DNA of 64,000 nucleotides from an uncultured Cytophagaceae bacterium (GCA_903933935.1 CAIZMB010000046.1:1-64000), one strand, 5' to 3'; counted from the stretch's first letter, positions 1 through 9,069 are shown. The notes: a model not told the origin generated them from the sequence alone. Numbers and translations are program-made.

Positions 1-1429
1 TAATTTCAGATCCGGTACTTGCATTCTTGTTTTTTCGATTCCAAAAATCCTCCAAAGCTCTATTTCCCCACTTGAAATTGAATTCTTGTGAACCCTGAAT
101 CCTTGCCATGTCGTTATAAAAATAAAAACTTTGTTGTTCAGGGCTTGTTGGCCTTCTTGTAAAGGTGGCCGCAATATTAGATTTGATTTCTGTTTTTTTC
201 TGTAAAGAATCTGATTTTTTTAATCTAGTCTGTACGTATTTTTGATACATTTGACTTAGCTCTTCCGTGGATTTTTTACCTAAGATTTGTAAAGAATCCT
301 CCACTAAGATGACGTTATTTAATTGATTAAAAGTGGCCCAATTTTTCCTTAATTTTTGAGCGGAATTAAATTCAAGGTGATTTGAGGGCAAATAGGTAGC
401 TGCGCTATCAAAGTATAAGGCAGCTTCTGGATATCTTTTCAGTGGACTTATAAATAATTGGCCTAATTTTAAATACAATTCTCCTTTGTTAGGGTTGTTA
501 TTAATGGCCTTTGACCAATATTCTCGTGCTTTTTCAAAGTCTTTATTGGCATAACTTATTTGACCCAAAGCCAAGTATATCTCAGATTGCTTGTCGAGGT
601 TTTTGGGTTCTTTCAGCATCTTCTCTAGATCACCGACTTCGCCCGTCAATTTTTTACTCGCAATTTGTGCGTTTAACAAAAGCTCGTAGGTGGGCTTATT
701 ATTTTTTACTTGGTTAAAGTTTTCTTGGGCTAAGCTATTTTTCCCTTGAGATTGAAATAATTGGCCTAATACAAAATGCAAACGGGCTTTTTGAATCTTT
801 GATTTGATGTGAGGTATTTCCTCATTCAATAGTGCAATTGCAATAGGAATCTCATTTTTTACTTGGTGATAATAGGCTTTATTTAAAATAAAATCAGTTT
901 TCTGAGAAGCATTTAAAGGTACTTCTTTGATAAAATTCTCTACGTTTACGGCCGACTCGAAATCTTTTTGGTCTATGTATATTTGGTATAAATAAATTAA
1001 GGCACTCGCTTGAGTGATTTCATCACGCTCGATCGAGTTAATATATTTGAAGGTTTCGGTCGCATTTTTAATATCTCCTTTTATGAGTCGGCCTTTGCCA
1101 ATGATGAGATAGGCGTCATCGATAAACTTGGAGTTTTGATGTCGGTCTATTACTAAAGAAGCTTTTCTAATCAGGTTCCCGATTTCACTGCTATGGGCTT
1201 GACCAAAACTTGAATCTATCGTCGGAAATATGCGCAATGGGAGGGAATAATTCTCATTTCGTTCTTCCCATGATTTTGTGTAAAGTTCTTTATATAGTCG
1301 ATCTGCTTGCCAAATGGCATTGTATTTTGCATTGATATTATGAAATGCCTTCGCTGCTGGACGCGTGCTTTGTTGGGAACAAGCCCACATAGCCATGATA
1401 AAAAAAAACAAGTAGAATATTCTGGGCAT
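1..1429 (-). CDS. porW: PorW/SprE-like T9SS periplasmic lipoprotein, TPR-rich (3' end outside window)
   Basis: This reading frame is missing from the ORF track because it runs off the left edge; I translated it by hand from ATG at 1429 and it stays open for about 476 codons. The N-terminus is a hydrophobic signal ending in AMWACSQQ, a loose lipobox with Cys at about residue 18. The next segment AFHNINAKYNAIWQADRLY resembles the start of PorW/SprE proteins, followed by helical TPR-like repeats such as EIYLALGQISYANKDFEKA. PorW/SprE is an accessory lipoprotein of the type IX secretion system and gliding machinery, acting on the periplasmic side of the outer membrane. A T9SS-tailed substrate is encoded at 49.6 kb, so the cell probably has the system. 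The family call rests on recalled N-terminal similarity and could be a paralogous TPR lipoprotein. Confidence 0.72.
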   Translation of the reverse strand, partial: MPRIFYLFFFIMAMWACSQQSTRPAAKAFHNINAKYNAIWQADRLYKELYTKSWEERNENYSLPLRIFPTIDSSFGQAHSSEIGNLIRKASLVIDRHQNSKFIDDAYLIIGKGRLIKGDIKNATETFKYINSIERDEITQASALIYLYQIYIDQKDFESAVNVENFIKEVPLNASQKTDFILNKAYYHQVKNEIPIAIALLNEEIPHIKSKIQKARLHFVLGQLFQSQGKNSLAQENFNQVKNNKPTYELLLNAQIASKKLTGEVGDLEKMLKEPKNLDKQSEIYLALGQISYANKDFEKAREYWSKAINNNPNKGELYLKLGQLFISPLKRYPEAALYFDSAATYLPSNHLEFNSAQKLRKNWATFNQLNNVILVEDSLQILGKKSTEELSQMYQKYVQTRLKKSDSLQKKTEIKSNIAATFTRRPTSPEQQSFYFYNDMARIQGSQEFNFKWGNRALEDFWNRKNKNASTGSEI

Positions 1430-1449
1430 TGGAACCTTTAAACAGTTTT

Positions 1450-1482
1450 CAAATTTACAATTATATATATGAAAAGGCACAA
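1450..1482 (-). promoter_or_regulatory. Possible promoter for the porW-like gene
   Basis: The minus strand reads TAAATTTG, an exact match to the Bacteroidota -7 consensus TAnnTTTG, about 20 nt before the ATG. A TTG lies 22 nt further upstream, slightly beyond the usual 19-21 nt spacing. This is inferred from consensus only. Confidence 0.35.
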
Positions 1483-1552
1483 ATTATACGGGAATCACAG
1501 ACAAATTTTCAAAATTTTAATATATTGAACTTTACATTTTAATTCCATTGAT

Positions 1553-1738
1553 ATGCAACCTTATCAGCGATTTATTGGAGCTGCCTTTCAGATGTTGGTG
1601 ACCATTTTATTAGGTGTTTGGTTGGGGCAATATTTGGACGGGTATTTCGGTTTGCATCAGCCTTGGTGTACGATAGGTCTATCATTGGGATCCATTGCCA
1701 TTTCTTTATATGCCTTGATCAAAAGCTTACCCAAATAA
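1553..1738 (+). CDS. atpZ: AtpZ/AtpI family membrane protein
   Basis: A 61-residue protein with two predicted membrane helices. The first contains LLGVWLGQYLDGYF, where the G-x-x-LGxxLD pattern is typical of AtpZ/AtpI. The second is IGLSLGSIAISLYALIKSL. Family members are small accessory proteins encoded with ATP synthase F0 genes and are implicated in c-ring assembly or cation supply. Here the gene is divergent from the porW-like gene and about 50 nt upstream of mrdA, while the F0 operon lies some 6 kb away on the opposite strand. It is therefore transcribed with cell wall genes rather than with its functional partners. Confidence 0.8.
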   Translation: MQPYQRFIGAAFQMLVTILLGVWLGQYLDGYFGLHQPWCTIGLSLGSIAISLYALIKSLPK

Positions 1739-1788
1739 ATCGCAATATTTCTGTAAATTGCTTTACCGTAACATTAACTAATTTTTAC

Positions 1789-3648
1789 GTGCCAGAAGGT
1801 CGCCGAATTATCATTTTTTTATTTTTCCTTTTGATTGGGATTATATTCATAGGTAAAATGTTTTATCTACAGATGTTTGATTCAACCTATGAAAAAGCGG
1901 CCGATAATAATGCTATTCGTAAGATAATCCAAGTGCCTTTTAGGGGGGAAGTCTATGATCGTTTTGGGAAGTTGATCGTATACAATACTCCCGTATATGA
2001 TTTGTACATCACACCCAGAAAAGCCGTTGTAAACGATACGAATCGTTTTTGTGCATTATTTGGTATCACAAAAGGCCGTTTTGACACCTTGACTAAAGAA
2101 GCTTGGGCTTATTCCCGCGTTAAACCATCCCTATTTTTAAAGCATTTATCAAAAGAGGATTTTGCCAAAATTCAAGATGCTTTGGTCGATTATCCGGGTT
2201 TTTCAATTTCGACAACCGCCTTTCGAACCTATCAATCCAAGGCACTTTCCAATGCCCTCGGTTATGTTGCGGAGATAAATACAAATTCATTATCGGATCA
2301 AAAAGATGATTATTACCGTCAAGGTGATTATGTAGGTATTTCGGGTTTAGAGGCTTTTTATGAAGAGGCACTTCGGGGCCAAAGAGGGGTTAAATATAGG
2401 ATGGTCAATAGTAATGGGGTGGAAAAGGGAGAGTATCGACACGGTGATTTGGATGTCAATTCGATTGCCGGGCAAAATTTATTTACCAGTGTTGATATCC
2501 GACTTCAGGAATATGCAGATAGTTTAATGATGCATAAGGTTGGGAGTGTGGTTGCCATCGAACCATCTACCGGCGAGATTTTGAGTATGGTTTCGGCTCC
2601 TTCCTACGACCCTAGTTTATTAGCCGGAAGAAATTTTTCTAAGTATTATCAAATATTAGCTTTAGACCCTTTAAAGCCATTAATCAATCGCCCTCCGTCG
2701 GCTTATTACCGGCCTGGTTCAACGTTCAAAATTGTTCAGGCGCTCGTTGGATTGCAGTTAGGTATCTTAACTCCTTCCTCCGTTTTCACTCATGCGGGTG
2801 CGCCAGTTAAATGTCACGTACACAACACTTCTCATAACGATTTACACAATGCAATTCAATGGTCTTGCAATCCCTATTTTTACCATGCATTTCGTAAAAT
2901 TTTATATGATAACACGCAAGGCGATACATTTGAAAGGTCTGCGCAGGGACTCCAACGTTGGTCCGAATTAGTTGCCAACTTTGGTTTTGGTCGAAAATTG
3001 GGTGTTGATTTGGGAAATGAAAAGAAGGGAAATCTTCCTAATGTCGAGTATTATAATAAGGTTTATAAAGGTGAAAATACGTGGAAATTTTCCAATATAT
3101 ATTCCTTGAGTATCGGCGAAGGAGAGTTAGTCGTTAGTCCATTGAAGATGGCCAATTTCGCCGCCATTATTGCCAATAAGGGTTGGTATATTCCACCACA
3201 TTTAGTTAAAGGCGTTGGGGATAAAAAGACCATTGACGATTTTTACAAAACACCAGTGTCGGTTGGCATCGATGCCAAACATTTTAATGTAGTTCATGAG
3301 GGTATGCGCGATGCGGTTTTGCATGGTACTGTGGGTAGGGAGGGAAAAATTCCTGACATTGTTATGTGTGGAAAAACTGGGACCTCTCAAAACCAAAAGG
3401 GAAAAGATCATTCAGTTTTTATCGCTTTTGCACCTAAAGACAATCCCAAAATAGCCATTGCGGTTTTTGTAGAGAATGCTGGATTTGGAGGTTTTGCCGC
3501 TGCCCCGATTGCCTCATTGATTATTGAAAAATATTTGAAAGGTCGAGTGGATAGAAAAGATATTGAGACTAAATTTATGAACATGAGCTATTTGGCGAAC
3601 GTAACATATAATCGTAAAATAGTTAAAAAGGATTCATTAAAACGATGA
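1789..3648 (+). CDS. mrdA: Penicillin-binding protein 2 (peptidoglycan D,D-transpeptidase)
   Basis: Class B PBP that cross-links peptidoglycan during rod elongation in the periplasm, anchored by one N-terminal helix (RRIIIFLFFLLIGIIFIG). The dimerisation domain follows (FRGEVYDRFGKLIVYNTP), then the transpeptidase domain with all three active-site motifs: STFK in RPGSTFK (nucleophile Ser), SCN in WSCNPYF, and KTG in CGKTGTSQ. The ORF track starts at 1618 inside atpZ. I choose GTG at 1789, which gives MPEGRRIII immediately before the membrane helix and a length of 619 aa, normal for the family; the next ATG (1858) would cut into that helix. The stop overlaps the rodA start (ATGA), so the pair is translationally coupled. 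Confidence 0.93.
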   Translation: MPEGRRIIIFLFFLLIGIIFIGKMFYLQMFDSTYEKAADNNAIRKIIQVPFRGEVYDRFGKLIVYNTPVYDLYITPRKAVVNDTNRFCALFGITKGRFDTLTKEAWAYSRVKPSLFLKHLSKEDFAKIQDALVDYPGFSISTTAFRTYQSKALSNALGYVAEINTNSLSDQKDDYYRQGDYVGISGLEAFYEEALRGQRGVKYRMVNSNGVEKGEYRHGDLDVNSIAGQNLFTSVDIRLQEYADSLMMHKVGSVVAIEPSTGEILSMVSAPSYDPSLLAGRNFSKYYQILALDPLKPLINRPPSAYYRPGSTFKIVQALVGLQLGILTPSSVFTHAGAPVKCHVHNTSHNDLHNAIQWSCNPYFYHAFRKILYDNTQGDTFERSAQGLQRWSELVANFGFGRKLGVDLGNEKKGNLPNVEYYNKVYKGENTWKFSNIYSLSIGEGELVVSPLKMANFAAIIANKGWYIPPHLVKGVGDKKTIDDFYKTPVSVGIDAKHFNVVHEGMRDAVLHGTVGREGKIPDIVMCGKTGTSQNQKGKDHSVFIAFAPKDNPKIAIAVFVENAGFGGFAAAPIASLIIEKYLKGRVDRKDIETKFMNMSYLANVTYNRKIVKKDSLKR

Positions 3649-4934
3649 GCCAAGAATCAAACCAGATCGGGAAATTAGATTGGATAACAGTCGGCCTATA
3701 CGCACTTTTCGTCTTATTAGGCTGGATGAGTATTTACTCAGCCGTGTATAATCCAGAGGCTCCTTTGTGGATTTTTGATGAAGCATTTTATACGAGTAAT
3801 GCGGGGCGCCAACTGATTTGGATTGGTACATCGCTCGTACTAATCATGTTAATATTTGCCCTAGATTTCAGGTTTTTTGAATCCTTTGCTGTGTTTATTT
3901 ACGCGGCATTTATGCTGGCATTAATAGCCGTTCCGTTCTTAGGTGTGACGATTAATGGATCACATTCTTGGTTTAAGCTGGGCGGAGTTACCATTCAACC
4001 AGCCGAGTTTGCCAAAACCGCCACGGCACTTTTACTGGCTAAATACTTGAACGATCCCCAAGTGAATCTAACCAAATGGGTGAACCAGTGGAGATCCGCG
4101 CTCATCATTGCTTTGCCCATGTTACTAATTATTGGATCTAATGAAACAGGTTCAGCCTTGGTTTTTGCCTCATTTATTATTCTACTATATCGGGAAGGTT
4201 TGCCCGGTGAATATCCTGGATTATTGATTGCGCTAATCGCGCTTTTTGTCAGCTCACTTTTGCTCAGCCCTTTGACAATCTTTATTTGTCTTTTAGTTAT
4301 GGCAAGTCTTTTTGTCATTATTCTGCCGATTTACCAAAGGCGTTTGCCACAAACCTATGTTCGAATTGCAGGGGCTATTGCGATTATTATGTCTATGTCA
4401 ACGCTTGTGGATTGGGTCGTTAATCATGTATTAAAAGAACATCAGCGAAATAGAATCAAGGTTTTATTGGATCCTTCTTTTGATACCAGAGGCTTAGGAT
4501 ATCAAGTGACACAATCTAAAATTGCCATTGGTTCTGGTGGATTTTGGGGCAAGGGTTATTTAGGAGGGACTCAGACTAAATTTGATTTTGTACCTGAGCA
4601 AAGTACCGACTTTATTTTCTGTACGATTGGAGAGGAATTTGGGTTTGTAGGGGTGTTGGCGGTTATTGTATTGTTTTTATTTTTTCTATGGCGTTTGTTG
4701 TATCTCGCGGACCAACAACGATCTCGGTTTGCCCGTGCGTATGGATTTGGAGTCGTTGGCATCTTATTCTTCCATTTTTTAGTCAACATAGGAATGACCA
4801 TCGGATTGATGCCAATTATGGGAATTCCTCTGCCATTTTTTAGTTACGGAGGTTCTTCTCTTTGGTCATTCACTATTTTATTATTTATATTTTTAAAACT
4901 TGATGCGCATCGTTCTGAAATGCTATCTAGATAA
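3645..4934 (+). CDS. rodA: Rod shape-determining peptidoglycan polymerase RodA
   Basis: A SEDS-family glycosyltransferase that polymerises lipid II into glycan strands, working with PBP2 in the elongasome. The 429-aa sequence has about ten hydrophobic helices. SEDS landmarks are visible: NGSHSWFKLGGVTIQPAEFAK in the first half, RGLGYQVTQSKIAIGSGGFWGKG in the large loop, and PFFSYGGSSLW near the C-terminus. The proximity to mrdA with a 4-nt overlap separates RodA from the paralogue FtsW, which would sit in a division cluster. Length is at the upper end for RodA because of an additional segment between helices, common in this phylum. Confidence 0.92.
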   Translation: MSQESNQIGKLDWITVGLYALFVLLGWMSIYSAVYNPEAPLWIFDEAFYTSNAGRQLIWIGTSLVLIMLIFALDFRFFESFAVFIYAAFMLALIAVPFLGVTINGSHSWFKLGGVTIQPAEFAKTATALLLAKYLNDPQVNLTKWVNQWRSALIIALPMLLIIGSNETGSALVFASFIILLYREGLPGEYPGLLIALIALFVSSLLLSPLTIFICLLVMASLFVIILPIYQRRLPQTYVRIAGAIAIIMSMSTLVDWVVNHVLKEHQRNRIKVLLDPSFDTRGLGYQVTQSKIAIGSGGFWGKGYLGGTQTKFDFVPEQSTDFIFCTIGEEFGFVGVLAVIVLFLFFLWRLLYLADQQRSRFARAYGFGVVGILFFHFLVNIGMTIGLMPIMGIPLPFFSYGGSSLWSFTILLFIFLKLDAHRSEMLSR

Positions 4935-4943
4935 TATATTTCT

Positions 4944-6176
4944 ATGGAAAATTCACCTTTAAGCTCCAAAGCAAAAATGCTCATTGCCGTTGCCGCCCTG
5001 GGTTATTTTGTCGACGTATACGATTTGATTCTCTTTTCTGTGGTTCGAAATCCAAGTTTAAAATCATTAGGCTTATCGGGATCTGAATTATTAGATCAAG
5101 GACTTAATCTGATGAATATCCAAATGGGGGGGATGCTTTTAGGAGGAATTTTATGGGGCGTTTACGGAGATAAAAAAGGCCGAAAATCTGTTTTGTTTGG
5201 TTCTATATTAATGTATTCCATCGCAAATGCTTTAAATGGATTTGTCACAGATATGAACACCTACGCTATTTTAAGGTTTATTGCCGGTATTGGTTTAGCG
5301 GGGGAATTAGGGGCAGGAATTACACTGGTCAACGAAACATTACCCGCTTCAAAACGCGGGATTGGTACATTGATTATAGCCGGGGTCGGTGCTTCAGGAG
5401 CTATTGTCGCCCCCATCATTTCTAATTTAAGTGCGGATCCGGAGTGGTGGAGAACCTGCTATTTTATTGGCGGAGGGATGGGCCTAGCACTTTTACTCTT
5501 AAGGTTAGGAACTTTTGAATCTTCCATGTATCAGGATTTAGGCCAAGGGGTTAAGAAGGGAAATTTCTTCCAACTGTTTTCGAATCGGGCTACGTTCACC
5601 AAATACATGTATTGCATCATGATGGGGTTACCTATTTGGTACATCATTGGCATCCTCGTTTTTGCTTCTCCAGAAATCACGCAATCCTTCGGGATTAGTG
5701 GTCAAATAAATGGAGGGGATGCTATCATGTATTGTTATTTAGGTTTGACATTTGGTGATTTTGCCAGTGGGGCTTTGAGCCAAGTTTTAAAAAGTAGAAA
5801 GCAAGCCGTTTTGATTTACCTCACGCTCGTTTCATTTTTAGTTATTTATTTCCTTTATTTCTTGTCCAACATTAGCGTTTCGTTTGGTCATGTAATCATC
5901 ACCGCTTTAGGATTTTTTGGCGGATATTGGGCTGTATTTTTAACTAGTTCCTCGGAGCAATTTGGGACTAATTTACGCATGACAGTGACCACAACGGTGC
6001 CTAATTTTGTGCGGGGAGCTTTAATTCCCATTACCTTATTATTCAAAGCTTTAATTCCCCAATTTGGACTTATTAATGCCGCCGCGATCGTAGGTTTCGT
6101 CTGTTTTGGACTAGCTTTTTGGGCCGTCACTCATTTGAAGGAAACTTTTGGCGAATCACTTGATTACGTAGAATAA
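4944..6176 (+). CDS. MFS transporter
   Basis: A 410-aa inner-membrane protein with twelve hydrophobic segments in two halves. The classical MFS loop 2-3 motif is seen as GVYGDKKGRKSVLFGS, and helix 4 carries RFIAGIGLAGELGAGITLVNE, which resembles metabolite:H+ symporters. The first helix has DVYDLILFSVV, with a buried Asp typical of proton-coupled carriers. The substrate cannot be told from sequence. The gene starts 9 nt after rodA and its stop overlaps the next ATG (TAATG), so it is co-translated with the kinase-like protein downstream. Confidence 0.85.
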   Translation: MENSPLSSKAKMLIAVAALGYFVDVYDLILFSVVRNPSLKSLGLSGSELLDQGLNLMNIQMGGMLLGGILWGVYGDKKGRKSVLFGSILMYSIANALNGFVTDMNTYAILRFIAGIGLAGELGAGITLVNETLPASKRGIGTLIIAGVGASGAIVAPIISNLSADPEWWRTCYFIGGGMGLALLLLRLGTFESSMYQDLGQGVKKGNFFQLFSNRATFTKYMYCIMMGLPIWYIIGILVFASPEITQSFGISGQINGGDAIMYCYLGLTFGDFASGALSQVLKSRKQAVLIYLTLVSFLVIYFLYFLSNISVSFGHVIITALGFFGGYWAVFLTSSSEQFGTNLRMTVTTTVPNFVRGALIPITLLFKALIPQFGLINAAAIVGFVCFGLAFWAVTHLKETFGESLDYVE

Positions 6177-7198
6177 TGGCCTTAATAACCAAGAAAAAAA
6201 TCCTTTATCGAATTAATCATCAACTCCGCCGGTATTTAAAAAAGTACAATCGTGAGTATAAGATGAACATCAGTTATGCGGACTTATTACGTTATGATAA
6301 TGCGATTGTCTTGTATGACAAAAATGGGGTTGATACACTTTGGGAATCTGTGTTTTATTCTCCTGGAGATCAGGAAGGAGTTTATGAATCGCTGAAACAG
6401 ATTTATGCCGACTTAAAAACGGATGGGAACGAGGAGGTAATTAAGCATTTGGTGATCGACCGAGTGGATTTTTGTACCTATGGAAATACGCATCCTTTTC
6501 GGATAAGAATTGTTAATCGGGTCAATGACAACTTTGATTATTTCTACATTAAAATTGCCGATGCCTCTCGAGTATATGGCTTAGAATTAGAACATATTTT
6601 ATCCCCTAATCGGATTAATTATGTGACCCATGAAAATACTTTGGTGGAAGAGCATATAGCTGGGGTTCCTGGCGATATATTTCTTCAGCAGGAATTAGAG
6701 ACTGATTTGGAGGCACCTATCCGCTTAGCTAAGGAGTTCGTTAAATTCAATGAAAGGTGTCTAGTGCAACTATTGGGCGATATGCATAGTGCCAATTATG
6801 TAGTGATTACTACGCCTGATTTTGAGGAAATTTATTACCGGATTCGGCCGATCGATTTTGACCAACAATGTTACGAGGGAAAAAAATCGGTTTATTTGCC
6901 GCAGTACTTTAAACAAAATAATCCATTGATTGAACTTGGGATGAAGTATATGACCCCCGAGTCTGTTTGGCAATATCAAATTGAAGAACGCTCGATGATC
7001 GCAAGTCGATTAAAATCGGAGAGCCAGCGCGTATACGATTTGATGAATGTGATGTCAAAAGATGAAATAGCTCCTGCGGAGAATGTAGACCAACTAAAAT
7101 CCGAATTGGCCAAGCATTATAATGATGATCGTTTTTTAACCTGCCAAACCATGGGGGAAATTGTCTGGCATAGCTTGGAATTAGTGATGAGACACTAA
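6176..7198 (+). CDS. Uncharacterised protein with kinase-like (APH-type) catalytic motifs
   Basis: I do not recognise a named family. The 340-aa soluble sequence carries, in order, elements that fit a protein-kinase/aminoglycoside-phosphotransferase fold: FYIKIAD (candidate ATP-binding Lys126), ELEHIL (candidate Glu138), EEHIAGVPGDIF (hinge-like), LLGDMHSANYVV (catalytic loop, Asp202 and Asn207, comparable with HGDLHxxN of APH enzymes) and IRPIDFDQQ (metal-binding Asp, about 227-229). The C-terminal 100 residues are helical. The start overlaps the MFS stop by one base, so the two may act together, for example in substrate phosphorylation or transporter control. The kinase assignment is inference from motif order; the function is unknown. 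Confidence 0.55.
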   Translation: MALITKKKILYRINHQLRRYLKKYNREYKMNISYADLLRYDNAIVLYDKNGVDTLWESVFYSPGDQEGVYESLKQIYADLKTDGNEEVIKHLVIDRVDFCTYGNTHPFRIRIVNRVNDNFDYFYIKIADASRVYGLELEHILSPNRINYVTHENTLVEEHIAGVPGDIFLQQELETDLEAPIRLAKEFVKFNERCLVQLLGDMHSANYVVITTPDFEEIYYRIRPIDFDQQCYEGKKSVYLPQYFKQNNPLIELGMKYMTPESVWQYQIEERSMIASRLKSESQRVYDLMNVMSKDEIAPAENVDQLKSELAKHYNDDRFLTCQTMGEIVWHSLELVMRH

Positions 7199-7569
7199 TT
7201 TTTTTTAATCGCATCAAAAGCCATCAATGCAAATCCTAGGATAAAAGCTAATCCACCAATGGGCGCTATGGCTCCCCAAAATAATTGTTGGCTTATGCAA
7301 ATCAAATATAATGATCCAGGAAATACGATTGAGCCCGTAATGTGAAAGTAAGTGGCTATTTTTAGCATTTTACTAGGTCTATTTATTTGTAAAACACCTA
7401 ATAAAATCAGGGCTAATCCTCCATACATTTGATACTGAGCAGCTGTCTCAAATGTATCCAATCGACTTATCTGCAATAGGTAAGGTTTCCAAGCATGTGC
7501 TCCGAAGGCGCCTATAGCAACGGACGTTGCGGCAAAAATCGAACCTGAAAATAGCGCTAGATTTTTCAT
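7195..7569 (-). CDS. DUF423 family membrane protein
   Basis: A 124-aa protein with four hydrophobic helices. The N-terminal SGSIFAATSVAIGAFGAHAW and the following TAAQYQMYGGLALILLG are hallmark DUF423 segments (related to E. coli YgdD), and the third helix has the usual GSIVFPGSLYLI. Function is unknown for the family; location is the inner membrane. It follows atpH on the same strand but behind a strong terminator, so it probably has its own promoter. Its 3' end overlaps the convergent kinase-like gene by 4 bp. Confidence 0.88.
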   Translation of the reverse strand: MKNLALFSGSIFAATSVAIGAFGAHAWKPYLLQISRLDTFETAAQYQMYGGLALILLGVLQINRPSKMLKIATYFHITGSIVFPGSLYLICISQQLFWGAIAPIGGLAFILGFALMAFDAIKKN

Positions 7570-7580
7570 TTTAGAGGGTA

Positions 7581-7608
7581 TAAAAAAAGCCTTTATAGAA
7601 AAGGCTTT
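7581..7608 (-). terminator. Terminator of the ATP synthase F0 operon
   Basis: Read on the minus strand, a 9-bp stem AAAGCCTTT/AAAGGCTTT with a 5-nt loop is followed by a run of seven T. It sits just after the atpH stop codon and ends the F0 operon before DUF423. Confidence 0.8.
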
Positions 7609-7614
7609 ATGAAT

Positions 7615-8151
7615 TTAAGATGCCATGGTGACTTTCAAGTCATTCAATTTTCTTCGGATGGAATCGTCGATTTGTTGGTCCCCAACGCGTAAAATGAAAC
7701 CGCCAATTAATGACTCATCAATATGTTCCGTTAACTGAACTTCTTTACCCGTATAATCTTTGACAATTTTAGTCACTGCCTTCTTTTGATCATCAGTTAA
7801 GGCACTAGCACTTGTAATTTCTGCTTTTTGGATGCCTTTAAATTCAGTATAAAGATTGATGAATTGCTTGGCTATGGCAGGCAAAATACTCTCTCTATTT
7901 TTATTAGTAATGATCACAAAGATTGAGTAGGTAACCGGATTAAATATAGATTTAAATAGCTTATTTAGAATGGCTAATTTAGTATAATGCTTGATGATAG
8001 GGCTTTTAAGTGCCAATACAAGGTCTTTGCTTCCCTCGCAAGTCTCTTTAAAACCAACCATGTCTGTATAAACAGCGTCCACTACATTTTTTTCAATGGC
8101 GAAGTCGAGCAGTGATTTAGCGTATCGATGGGCAACAATTAATTCAGACAT
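7615..8151 (-). CDS. atpH: ATP synthase F1 subunit delta
   Basis: A 178-aa OSCP/delta subunit linking the F1 head to the peripheral stalk. The N-terminal IVAHRYAKSLLDFAIEKN matches the conserved A-x-RYAxALxxxA start, and the C-terminal half has the typical DESLIGGFILRVGDQQIDDS (the GGxxxRxGDxxxD signature) before RRKLNDLK. It follows atpF by 26 nt and is the last gene of the operon. In many bacteria atpA and atpG follow directly; here a terminator and DUF423 do. Confidence 0.95.
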   Translation of the reverse strand: MSELIVAHRYAKSLLDFAIEKNVVDAVYTDMVGFKETCEGSKDLVLALKSPIIKHYTKLAILNKLFKSIFNPVTYSIFVIITNKNRESILPAIAKQFINLYTEFKGIQKAEITSASALTDDQKKAVTKIVKDYTGKEVQLTEHIDESLIGGFILRVGDQQIDDSIRRKLNDLKVTMAS

Positions 8152-8177
8152 TTTTACTTATTTTAACAATGTTTCAA

Positions 8178-8669
8178 TTATAATTTTACTTCTGAAATCC
8201 ACTCAGAAACTAATTTTTCTTGTGCTGCTTTATCCTTTAACTGATTTTTAAGTACTTTTTCAGCTAATTCTAAGGATAGATTAGCAGCTTCTTTGCGAAT
8301 AGCACTGACAGCGGCTACTTTCTCCTGCTCAAAAGCAACTCTTGCTTTATCTATTTCTTGGGCGGCTGCAGTTTGAGCATCCAATTTTGCTTGAGAAATC
8401 ATCGCATCTGCTGCTTCTTTGGCTTGCTTGATCACTGCGTCACGATCTGCACGCGCGCTAGCGATTAACTGCTCATTTCCTGCTTTTAATTCAGCCATTT
8501 CTTTGCGGGTAGTTTCCGAAAGCTTGATGGCTTGGTCAATGGATTGCTCACGTTCATCCAATGAATTGATGATGGGCTTCCAAGCAAATTTGGCTAGCAA
8601 AAAGAATAAAATTCCAAAGACAAGTAGCTGCCAAAATATTAATCCAAAGTCTGGGGTAATTAACTCCAT
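8178..8669 (-). CDS. atpF: ATP synthase F0 subunit b
   Basis: Peripheral-stalk subunit b, 163 aa. A single N-terminal membrane helix (GLIFWQLLVFGILFFLLAKFAWKPI) is followed by a long Ala/Glu/Lys-rich coiled coil starting at LDEREQSIDQAI, ending in a delta-binding C-terminus. The alternating heptad-like charged pattern and length match the family. It is separated from atpE by 130 nt holding two hairpins, unlike the tight spacing of the other genes of the operon. Confidence 0.95.
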   Translation of the reverse strand: MELITPDFGLIFWQLLVFGILFFLLAKFAWKPIINSLDEREQSIDQAIKLSETTRKEMAELKAGNEQLIASARADRDAVIKQAKEAADAMISQAKLDAQTAAAQEIDKARVAFEQEKVAAVSAIRKEAANLSLELAEKVLKNQLKDKAAQEKLVSEWISEVKL

Positions 8670-8704
8670 ATCTTATATAAATTTAAAAATTAGTATCGTT
8701 TTAA

Positions 8705-8745
8705 TAAGCGCAATTTGGCTCCAAATGAGTCTCAAATTGCGCTTA
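8705..8745 (-). other. Intercistronic hairpin between atpE and atpF (proximal to atpF)
   Basis: A perfect 13-bp inverted repeat, TAAGCGCAATTTG and CAAATTGCGCTTA, with a 15-nt loop. No T run follows on the coding strand, so it does not look like a plain terminator. It may be an RNase barrier or processing element in the atpE-atpF mRNA; that role is inferred. Confidence 0.7.
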
Positions 8746-8761
8746 AAATTTTTCAAATCCT

Positions 8762-8789
8762 GAATCTGAGGCTATCCCTCAGAGGATTC
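8762..8789 (-). other. Intercistronic hairpin just after atpE
   Basis: Ten nucleotides after the atpE stop, the coding strand can fold with GAAT pairing to ATTC and CTGAGG to CCTCAG around a 5-nt loop, with a small bulge. There is no T run. Together with the neighbouring hairpin it fills the unusually long atpE-atpF gap. Confidence 0.55.
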
Positions 8790-8799
8790 TTTGGGTTAA

Positions 8800-9069
<270 letters not shown>

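Noticed and set aside
511-717. 68-aa plus-strand ORF in the first kilobase
   Set aside because: It lies antisense inside the long minus-strand TPR lipoprotein frame, which has continuous family-like translation; the ORF has no recognisable features.
1618-1788. Upstream part of the ORF-track version of mrdA
   Set aside because: It lies mostly within atpZ in another frame and adds a non-homologous N-terminus; GTG 1789 directly precedes the membrane helix.
8419-8763. 114-aa plus-strand ORF opposite atpF
   Set aside because: It is an antisense shadow of the coiled-coil atpF gene and runs through the intercistronic hairpin; no recognisable family.
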